This document shows positions 59,044 to 64,000 of a stretch of DNA of 64,000 nucleotides, piece after piece; the stretch's first letter is position 1, and each line of letters begins with the position of its first letter. Position numbers and translations under genes: made by a program. The DNA is taken from positions 1 to 64,000 of the forward strand of contig CAUZRQ010000018.1 in NCBI GenBank assembly GCA_963582065.1. The letters run 5' to 3'. Under the pieces are notes generated by a model, which saw nothing but the letters and a program-made list of their open reading frames with translations, did not search any database and was not told the DNA's origin. Source of the DNA: UBA8437 sp963582065 (GTDB taxonomy: Bacteria; Planctomycetota; Planctomycetia; Planctomycetales; Planctomycetaceae).

Positions 59044-61082
59044 GAGACCGACGAGTGAAACGGTGCCCGGGACGGATGGTCGCCGGTGGGCTGGTGCTGT
59101 TGACCGCCGTCAGCCTCAGCGGTCGGTTGCCGGCGGCTGAAGACGCTCGGCTGGCAGCCCGTATCAAGCCGTTGGTCTCGCGCCACAAGGGGCAGGTGGC
59201 GGTCCTTGTCAAGCACCTGAAATCGGGACGTTCGTTTGCCTGGAAACCTGATCGTCCGATGCCGACGGCCAGCCTGATCAAGCTGGCCGTAATGGTCGAG
59301 GTCTACCGACAGGTCGAGACGGGCCGGGTCGATCTCGATGACCGGTTGAAACTCGACGAGGACGACAAGGTGCCCGGGTCGGGGTTGTTGCGGAAGTATT
59401 TCACCTCCGGATCACGGCTGACGCTTCGAGATTCCGTCCGACTGATGATCGCCGTCTCCGACAACACCGCCACCAACCTGGTGCTGGATCACATCGGCCT
59501 GAAGTCGACCAACCGCACAATGTCCAGGCTGGGTCACCTCAACACTCGCATCCACGCCAAGGTCTTTCGCCGTGACACGTCGATCGATCCCGAGCGGAGT
59601 CAGCAGTTCGGGCTGGGCAGCACCACGGCGTCCGAGATGGTGGCACTGCTGGAGGCGATTCACCAGGGTCAACTGGTCAGCGCATCGGCCTCGCGGCAGA
59701 TGCTCGAACATCTCAAGGCGTGTGAGAGTACCGAGAGGATCCCACGGTTCCTGCCGCCGGGCACCGTGGTGGCTCACAAGACCGGTTCGGTGTCACAGGT
59801 GCGAACTGATGCGGGGGTCGTCGATTCGCCTGCGGGGGCAATCGCCGTCTGCGTTCTCACTTCCGAGAACGAGGACCGTACCTACGGGCCGTCCAATGCC
59901 GCCGGTCGCCTGATCGCCGACATTTCGAGGGAGGCCTTTCTGCATTTCAATCCCCGCCCCACGCCGAAGGCGGCGGTCACGCTTGAAGCCGGGGCCAGCG
60001 GATGGCTGGTCGAGTCCCTGCAGAGGACGCTCAACGCGCGGCTTGATCCTTCTTCCCGGTTGTCGATCGACGGCGAATTCGGTCCGGCGACCACCCGGGC
60101 GGTCAAGGTGTTCCAGGCAGCCGGCAAGATCCCGGTGACCGGCCGTGTCGGGCCGAAGACCTGGCAGGCACTGGGGGCGTTGTTGACGTCCGATCCACCC
60201 GTCCCCGACCCGTCGGTGGTCAACAAGGAGAAACTCGATCGCGATCCTCTCGATCCGCTCGACGGACCCCCGCATGTCACATGTCATGCGTGGGCGATTG
60301 CGAATGCGGAGACCGGCGAGGTGCTGTGGCAGCACGATGCCGAGCGGAAGCTGCATTTTGCCAGCACGACGAAAATCATGACCGCCTTCGTCGTGCTGCA
60401 ACTGGCCGAAGCCGATCCGGCCGTTCTGGACCAGCAGGTCGTCTTCAGCGAGCGTGCCGATCGCACGGGTGGCTCGTCGGCACAGGTCCGGGCCGGCGAA
60501 CGGCTTCCGGTCGGTGAATTGCTCTACGGGCTGATGCTCCCTTCCGGCAACGACGCCTCGGTGGCACTGGGCGAGCACTTCGGCAAACGGTTCCGGCCGG
60601 CCACGGACGACACGCCCGAACGGGCGGCCGATCCACTCTGGCGGTTCGTGGCTGAAATGAACCGGACGACAGCGCGGCTGGGAATGACCGCAACGCACTA
60701 CGAGAACACCCACGGATTGACCGCGGAAACGCATCTCTCGACGGCGGCCGATCTGCTGAAGCTGGCCCGGGCGGGCTGGAAGATGAAGCGGTTCCGCCAC
60801 TACGTCGGCACACGGCAACACGGTTGCCGCCTGGTCGGGCCAGGCGGGCGGCAGCGCAACGTCGTTTGGCGAAACACCAACCGGCTGCTGCCGACCGACG
60901 GCTACGACGGCATCAAGACCGGCACGACGTCGGCCGCCGGGTCCTGCCTGGTGTCGACGGGTCGACGAGGCAAGGACCGGTTGTTCGTGGTGGTGCTGGG
61001 GGCGGCGGCGTCAGCAGCGCGGTACACCGATTCGCGGAACCTGTACCGATGGGCCTGGATCCAGCGGGGCCACAAGAAGTGA
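59040..61082 (+). CDS. Three-module SxxK serine hydrolase: beta-lactamase-fold, peptidoglycan-binding and D,D-carboxypeptidase domains
   Basis: 680 residues. A signal peptide (VAGGLVLLTAVSLSGRLPAA) precedes module 1, a class-A-beta-lactamase fold with S78-x2-K81, S140-D141-N142 and K247-T248-G249. It lacks the ExxLN omega-loop glutamate. Module 2 (about 319-382) is a PG_binding_1 repeat (LQRTLNA, DGEFGPATTRAVKVFQ, GKTW-like end). Module 3 (about 413-680) is an S11 D-Ala-D-Ala carboxypeptidase: S442-T-T-K445, S502-G503-N504 and K626-T627-G628. It likely trims peptidoglycan peptides outside the membrane. The GTG at 59040 overlaps the HD gene stop; GTG 59055 and ATG 59076 are alternatives. Confidence 0.9.
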   Translation: MRDRRVKRCPGRMVAGGLVLLTAVSLSGRLPAAEDARLAARIKPLVSRHKGQVAVLVKHLKSGRSFAWKPDRPMPTASLIKLAVMVEVYRQVETGRVDLDDRLKLDEDDKVPGSGLLRKYFTSGSRLTLRDSVRLMIAVSDNTATNLVLDHIGLKSTNRTMSRLGHLNTRIHAKVFRRDTSIDPERSQQFGLGSTTASEMVALLEAIHQGQLVSASASRQMLEHLKACESTERIPRFLPPGTVVAHKTGSVSQVRTDAGVVDSPAGAIAVCVLTSENEDRTYGPSNAAGRLIADISREAFLHFNPRPTPKAAVTLEAGASGWLVESLQRTLNARLDPSSRLSIDGEFGPATTRAVKVFQAAGKIPVTGRVGPKTWQALGALLTSDPPVPDPSVVNKEKLDRDPLDPLDGPPHVTCHAWAIANAETGEVLWQHDAERKLHFASTTKIMTAFVVLQLAEADPAVLDQQVVFSERADRTGGSSAQVRAGERLPVGELLYGLMLPSGNDASVALGEHFGKRFRPATDDTPERAADPLWRFVAEMNRTTARLGMTATHYENTHGLTAETHLSTAADLLKLARAGWKMKRFRHYVGTRQHGCRLVGPGGRQRNVVWRNTNRLLPTDGYDGIKTGTTSAAGSCLVSTGRRGKDRLFVVVLGAAASAARYTDSRNLYRWAWIQRGHKK

Positions 61083-61099
61083 ACCACAGTGGCGGTTCA
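61080..61099. terminator. Inverted repeat at the convergent gene ends
   Basis: TGAACC and GGTTCA around an 8-nt loop span the stop of the SxxK gene and the stop of the SelA-like gene. There is no T-run on either strand, so termination is only suggested. Confidence 0.25.
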
Positions 61100-62296
61100 G
61101 CCACCCAGTTCCTCGCCGATCCGTCGAGTCAGCTCCGGTGCCTGGTTTTCCGAAATGCACAGCGGATTGATCACGAGGGTTCCCTGGGCCAGTCGTCCGT
61201 GGCCCACGTAGACCGGCGGCGTTCCATTGCGGAGGCTCCGGCAGACATCGAATGCCGTTCGGCCCAGTGCGTCCTCGTCGATCGCGATCGCCAGTGTTGG
61301 TGAGCGTTCCGCTTCGATGGATCCTTCGATCGTGCAGGTGGCCGGTCGACCCGACAATCCGGCGGCAATGGTCTCCAGCCGCGCGTGCTGTTCGGACCAT
61401 TCGGTGTCGTAGGCACCCGAGGAGAACAGTTCCAGGGCCGTCATCAGGGCGAGAACTTCCTCCTTGGAGACCTTCAGGATGCGGCCGATGCCGTGGCGGG
61501 GCAGACCGTCGAGTTGGTCGCGGTCGACCAGCTCCGGGGGGGGGTCCCACAGGTTGAGATGATCGTCCATGTCCAGCATCTGGATGGCGGCCGAGGCAAC
61601 CAGGTCGCGGCGTCCGCAGAGGATGCCGGTCGACTGGGGACCGCGGATCGCCTTGCCGCCGCTGAATCCGACCAGGTCGGCGCCCAGGGCGGTGATCTCG
61701 GTCAGGTTTCGCTTGGGGGGCAGTTCACCGGCCGCGTCGACCAGCACCGGCAAACCGTGCCGGTGGGCTCGCTCGATCACCTCGGCCAGGGGCGGTTGCG
61801 AATCGTGGCCGTAGCCGTAGAAGACCCCGGCGGTGTTCTCGTTGAACGCCGCCTCGTACTCCCAGGCCTCGGTCCGTCGGACGCCCGCGTTGGAGACGAT
61901 TTCGTTGAAGCCGACCTCGACGAACCTCGCTCCGGCGGCGCGGACTGCATGGTCGTAACCGCTGCGCTGTTCGCGGGCGATGACGAATTCGCAGGGGAAG
62001 TCGTCGCAGTGCGGCAGTCGTTCGATCCGACCCAGGTCGTAACCGCAGAGGATCGCTGCGGCCCCCAGTGTCAGCGACGCGGCCGAGCCGGCGGTGACCA
62101 GTCCCGCTTCGGTGCCCGTCAACTCGGCGATCCGTCGCCCGGCAGCCGCCTGCAACTGTTCCAGGGGAACCCACTGGGTGGCCCCCTCGCAGAAGGCCTC
62201 GAGCACCGCGGCGGGCATCGGGGCGCCACCCAGGCGGGTGACGGCGCCCGTGGCGTTGATGATCGGGGTCAGGCCGAGATCTTCGTAACTCGTCAT
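61097..62296 (-). CDS. SelA-like PLP-dependent enzyme
   Basis: 399 residues of the selenocysteine synthase/D-glucosaminate-6-phosphate ammonia-lyase-like group. Motifs: INATGAVTRLGG, TAGSAASLTLGAAAI, PVLVDAAGELPP (the PLP aspartate), and the Schiff-base lysine in FSGGKAIRGPQSTG. No selB or selenocysteine tRNA is in the window, so a catabolic ammonia-lyase or racemase-type role is as likely as SelA. It follows the sulfatase on the same strand with a 73-nt gap. Confidence 0.9.
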   Translation of the reverse strand: MTSYEDLGLTPIINATGAVTRLGGAPMPAAVLEAFCEGATQWVPLEQLQAAAGRRIAELTGTEAGLVTAGSAASLTLGAAAILCGYDLGRIERLPHCDDFPCEFVIAREQRSGYDHAVRAAGARFVEVGFNEIVSNAGVRRTEAWEYEAAFNENTAGVFYGYGHDSQPPLAEVIERAHRHGLPVLVDAAGELPPKRNLTEITALGADLVGFSGGKAIRGPQSTGILCGRRDLVASAAIQMLDMDDHLNLWDPPPELVDRDQLDGLPRHGIGRILKVSKEEVLALMTALELFSSGAYDTEWSEQHARLETIAAGLSGRPATCTIEGSIEAERSPTLAIAIDEDALGRTAFDVCRSLRNGTPPVYVGHGRLAQGTLVINPLCISENQAPELTRRIGEELGG

Positions 62297-62369
62297 CGTC
62301 TGGGCGGTTCCGGCTGCGGGGTGTCTTCGAGTGGATGCATGATCGATGAGACGCCGTGTCGATGGCGGG

Positions 62370-64000
62370 CTAGTTGCCCGGAGCCTTGGACTTGGGCGCC
62401 AGCCGGTCGCCGACGGTGACCTTCAGTCCGGAAATTCCGCCACCGAACCGCTTGCGTGGCGACTGGCTGTCGACTGGGTTTCCGTTGTCGTGACCGATGC
62501 AGAGTCCCTCCTGGGGATGCTTGCCGAGAACACCGACTGGCTTGGCCGTGACGGCATCTCCTCCGTTGACCTGCAGACCGAGTCCGGCACGGGTCAGCGA
62601 GGCACGGAGCCTGGTGTTCGGCCTGTCGGGCAGGTCGGTCGTCAGCCGCTGGATCGAGTTGTTCCCGAATCGGACCGCCCAGGTGATTCGCCGGTTCTTG
62701 ATGTAGAGCGAATAGCCGACGGCCGAGCCGCCGTGTGCGATGAGGACACCGTCGGAGCCACGGGGTTCGACGGTGACATCGATGTGGAAGGCCTTGCCGG
62801 CGATCCGCGGAGCCGATTGTGAGGGGTAGCTGTCGCCCGGCTTGACCTTCTGCCAGGCGATCGGCTTGCCGGGCCTGGTCGGCGTTCGACGACGGGTTCG
62901 CGAGGGGAACAGTGTCACGGGGTTCTTGACCTGGCCGGCCGGTCGCACTCCCGGTCCCGGCCGGCCACTGCCGATATCGGCTCGCATCGCCGCCACCAGC
63001 TTCTGCAGCCGGGCCACCACGTCGGGATGTTCGGCGGCCACGTTGGTCTTTTCGCCGATTTCCTCGTCCAGGTTGTAGAGCCGCGGCCCGTCGATGTTCA
63101 GGTCGGCCGGTTTCTGGCGGATCCCCATTCCCAGGCTCTGCTTCATCACGGCCAGTTTCCACGGGCCGGACCGGACGGCCTTCAACCGTGTGCCCTGGTA
63201 GTAGAACCAGTGATCACGCGGTGAGGTCTTCGACCGGCCGGTCAGCATTGGCGAGATGTCGATGCCGTCGATTCGTCGTTTTCCCTTGGCCTTGGCAAGA
63301 TCGCCCCCGGCCAGGCGGACCAGCGTGGGCAGCACGTCGGTGGTGCCGGCGATGCCGTCGTGGCTGGTTCCGGGGCGGACGGTTCCCGGCCACCATGCGA
63401 TCGTGGGCACCCGGACGCCACCCTCCAGCGTGCAGCCCTTGCTTCCTCGCAGCGGCCCGGCCACACCCCCGGCCTTGCCCTTCGAGGCCCACGGTCCGTT
63501 GTCGCTGGTGAACAGGACCAGGGTGCTGCGGTCGAGCTTGAGTTGTCTGAGTGTCTCGAGCACCCGCCCGACGCTCCAGTCGACCTCCTCGACCCAGTCA
63601 CCATAGGTGCCGTTGTTGGACTTTCCGGCGAAGTCGGTGTGCGGGAACAGCGGGACGTGCATCGCGGTGTGGGGCAGGTACAGCAAGAAGCGGCGATCGC
63701 GGTTTCGGGTGATGAACCGGACGGCCTCCTCGGTGTAGGCCCGGGTGATCCTGCGTTGTCCTTCGTTCTCGAGCAGTTCGGCCACCTTCTCGTCCCGCAT
63801 CAACGGGTGCACCGAGCGGCCGTCTTCGAGAGTCGGGCGGCCCATGTCGTTGGAGTAGGGGATGCCGAAATAGCCGTCGAAGCCCTGGCGGGTGGGCAAA
63901 AAGACCCGCTGGTCACCCAGGTGCCACTTGCCGACGCACATCGTGGCGTAGCCCAGCCGCTGCAGGTGATCGGCGACGGTCTGTTCGTCGGGATGCAGGC
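62370..64000 (-). CDS. Arylsulfatase-type sulfatase (5' end outside window)
   Basis: At least 543 residues are visible. Sulfatase landmarks: GYATMCVGKWHLGD, GFDGYFGIPYSNDMG, LYLPHTAMHVPL, FTSDNGPWASKGKAGG and LRGSKGCTLEGGVRVP. The formylglycine Cys/Ser motif lies further upstream and is not in the window. After the sulfatase core (to about residue 360) is a ~150-residue beta-rich domain (AFHIDVTVEP, YSLYIKNRRITWAVRFG), common in planctomycete sulfatases. It probably desulfates algal or marine polysaccharide. The true start and signal peptide are beyond the right edge. Confidence 0.94.
   Translation of the reverse strand, partial: LHPDEQTVADHLQRLGYATMCVGKWHLGDQRVFLPTRQGFDGYFGIPYSNDMGRPTLEDGRSVHPLMRDEKVAELLENEGQRRITRAYTEEAVRFITRNRDRRFLLYLPHTAMHVPLFPHTDFAGKSNNGTYGDWVEEVDWSVGRVLETLRQLKLDRSTLVLFTSDNGPWASKGKAGGVAGPLRGSKGCTLEGGVRVPTIAWWPGTVRPGTSHDGIAGTTDVLPTLVRLAGGDLAKAKGKRRIDGIDISPMLTGRSKTSPRDHWFYYQGTRLKAVRSGPWKLAVMKQSLGMGIRQKPADLNIDGPRLYNLDEEIGEKTNVAAEHPDVVARLQKLVAAMRADIGSGRPGPGVRPAGQVKNPVTLFPSRTRRRTPTRPGKPIAWQKVKPGDSYPSQSAPRIAGKAFHIDVTVEPRGSDGVLIAHGGSAVGYSLYIKNRRITWAVRFGNNSIQRLTTDLPDRPNTRLRASLTRAGLGLQVNGGDAVTAKPVGVLGKHPQEGLCIGHDNGNPVDSQSPRKRFGGGISGLKVTVGDRLAPKSKAPGN

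Noticed and set aside
59040..59955. Acquired beta-lactamase resistance gene
   Set aside because: The SxxK, SDN and KTG motifs are present but the ExxLN deacylation motif is not, and the domain is fused to wall-binding and carboxypeptidase modules.
61097..62296. Selenocysteine incorporation system
   Set aside because: SelA-like enzyme only; no selB, selD or tRNA-Sec is visible, and related enzymes have non-selenium roles.
1..64000. Mobile element, prophage or genomic island
   Set aside because: No transposase, integrase, terminal repeats or phage structural genes; the only tRNA is intact with no adjacent integrase.

Overview
The window is 64 kb of high-GC, gene-dense bacterial chromosome from a member of the Planctomycetota. 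The evidence is the combination of families typical of that phylum: DUF1501 proteins with Tat signals, a DUF1549/DUF1553 protein with heme-like cysteine motifs, a PSCyt1-type cytochrome/WD40 protein, a LEPR-XLL-type N-terminus on a large secreted RTX protein, DUF1080 and DUF1571 proteins, a YdjY-domain protein, transmembrane Ser/Thr kinases, an arylsulfatase, and NfeD next to FloA. Genus cannot be fixed from the sequence. I see no prophage, insertion sequence, CRISPR array, rRNA operon or replication origin. One tRNA gene (Arg, anticodon CCG) is present.

Layout. 1-7.6 kb is a signalling block: an FHA-GAF protein (cut by the left edge), a membrane Ser/Thr kinase, a MoxR/ChlI-like AAA+ ATPase, and a second large membrane kinase with Ig-like extracytoplasmic repeats. 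7.5-13.8 kb holds an aminotransferase, a degenerate phosphohexomutase-like protein, housekeeping holA and smpB, a membrane protein of unknown function and a YeeZ-like epimerase. 13.8-21.1 kb holds a tandem pair of uncharacterised paralogues, one with a Tat signal, a DUF1501 protein, a DksA/TraR-lspA pair, and an iron-type alcohol dehydrogenase with a DUF1080 protein. 21.2-27.4 kb has tRNA-Arg, a gluzincin protease with a structured leader, then NfeD, FloA, a small membrane-anchored protein, a glycosyltransferase and CinA. 27.5-34.1 kb has two unknown membrane or secreted proteins, a CinA-like/nucleotidyltransferase fusion, a double GNAT-amidase pair and an MFS transporter.

34.4-45.6 kb is the most planctomycete-specific part: a DUF1501, DUF1549/1553 and cytochrome/WD40 cassette followed by a 1612-residue RTX-Calx-beta-metalloprotease. 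45.6-53.6 kb holds asparagine synthetase with a glycosyltransferase (probably surface polysaccharide), a macro-domain protein, an alpha/beta hydrolase, YdjY and DUF1571 proteins, and the coproheme decarboxylase HemQ. 53.7-64 kb holds a large secreted esterase-like protein, a stress-protein/NhaD-type antiporter pair, an HD-domain protein overlapping a three-module SxxK serine hydrolase fusion, a SelA-like PLP enzyme and a sulfatase cut by the right edge.

The features most worth follow-up are: the single polypeptide that joins a class-A-beta-lactamase-fold hydrolase, a peptidoglycan-binding domain and a D,D-carboxypeptidase (59.0-61.1 kb); a conserved-looking phosphohexomutase relative that has lost its catalytic residues and gained a Cys/His motif; two CinA-domain proteins that both lack the usual deamidase residues; the PA14-like insertion in the DUF1553 protein; and an mRNA leader that presents its Shine-Dalgarno in a hairpin loop. 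All functions are inferred from motifs and family knowledge; no database search was run.
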